Source of the DNA: Deinococcales bacterium
GTDB lineage: Bacteria; Deinococcota; Deinococci; Deinococcales; Trueperaceae
Length of the DNA stretch: 35,751 nucleotides
NCBI GenBank assembly: GCA_012515535.1
Contig: JAAYYF010000166.1
Coordinates: 1-35,751, forward strand
Direction of reading: 5' to 3'
In this document: one piece after another, positions 35,603 to 35,751 of the stretch
How the letters are laid out: every line of letters begins with the position of its first letter
How positions within the stretch are numbered: the first letter of the stretch is position 1
Made by a program: the position numbers and the translations under genes
Notes under the pieces: generated by a model
What the model saw: only the letters and a program-made list of their open reading frames with translations
Databases searched by the model: none
What the model was told of the DNA's origin: nothing

Positions 35603-35751
35603 ATGCGCATAGGCTTCATCGGACTGGGCACCATGGGAGCGCCGATGGCGCGCCGCCTCGTGGAGGCCGGCCACGACGTCACGGTCCACAACCGCACCCG
35701 CGAGCGCGAGGAGCCGCTGGCGGCGCTCGGCGCCAAGCGCGCCGCCAGCCC
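35603..35751 (+). CDS. 3-hydroxyisobutyrate dehydrogenase-like protein (N-terminal fragment)
   Basis: The first 49 codons of a gene that continues beyond the right edge. The start '[20 protein letters not shown]' has the GxGxMG nucleotide-binding turn of the beta-hydroxyacid dehydrogenase family (3-hydroxyisobutyrate, tartronate semialdehyde, 6-phosphogluconate dehydrogenases), followed by '[12 protein letters not shown]', where the Arg suggests NADPH. The substrate cannot be assigned from this part. The GGAGGAGAG ribosome site is strong. It may be transcribed with acuABC. Confidence 0.85.
   Translation, partial: MRIGFIGLGTMGAPMARRLVEAGHDVTVHNRTREREEPLAALGAKRAAS

Overview
The window is a compact, very GC-rich stretch of bacterial chromosome: by eye about 70% GC, with third codon positions almost all G or C. 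The gene content fits the Deinococcota, most likely the Truepera/Deinococcus side. Evidence includes futalosine-route menaquinone genes with a COG0402-type deaminase, a stand-alone deoxynucleoside kinase, an acuABC set, a secreted SpoIID-domain protein, a small barrel-like protein with a C-terminal aromatic residue, and many starts preceded by a TANNNT box only 5-7 nt upstream, the signature of leaderless mRNA in Deinococcus. This assignment is inference from gene content, not from a phylogeny. I count 34 protein genes (two cut by the window edges) and one tRNA. I saw no insertion sequence, prophage, CRISPR array or rRNA.

Layout. 1-3.6 kb (minus): recG, a membrane protein, a LEA14-type lipoprotein and the start of a histidine phosphatase, tightly packed. 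3.7-7.0 kb (plus): a polar amino-acid ABC transporter (binding protein, then an enlarged permease; no ATPase gene follows) and alanine racemase. 7.1-8.5 kb (minus): a CNNM/CorC-type membrane protein, divergent from 8.7-12.2 kb (plus): deoxynucleoside kinase, MurE and pyrimidine-nucleoside phosphorylase. 12.2-12.4 kb: an initiator tRNA with its own promoter and terminator. 12.4-15.7 kb (plus): an MFS drug exporter, Era, a GIY-YIG protein overlapping era, and a small barrel-like protein. 15.8-21.4 kb (minus): a run read as SpoIID protein, small membrane protein, DUF104-like protein, RsmI, Mfd. 21.5-22.4 kb (plus): a DECR-type 2,4-dienoyl-CoA reductase. 22.4-25.7 kb (minus): a small anchored protein and aconitase, the latter divergent from a winged-helix regulator (25.8 kb, plus) and a lipoprotein. 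27.0-29.9 kb (minus): thioredoxin, aminodeoxyfutalosine deaminase and MqnC. 29.9-35.75 kb (plus): a 1,059-residue P-loop ATPase with helical repeats, acuA, acuB, acuC, and the start of a 3-hydroxyisobutyrate-dehydrogenase-like gene.

How the genes work together. Three functional themes are visible. Genome maintenance: RecG, Mfd, and the ribosome-linked Era and RsmI. Envelope building: Alr, MurE, SpoIID-domain protein, barrel-like protein, lipoproteins. Central and acetyl-CoA metabolism: aconitase with an adjacent candidate regulator, dienoyl-CoA reductase, menaquinone synthesis, and the AcuA/AcuC pair that in Bacillus reversibly acetylates acetyl-CoA synthetase.

The most unusual items are (i) the large STAND-like ATPase/TPR protein that starts the acuABC operon, (ii) the high frequency of apparently leaderless starts, which also fixes several start codons, and (iii) an extracytoplasmic insertion of about 140 residues inside the amino-acid ABC permease.
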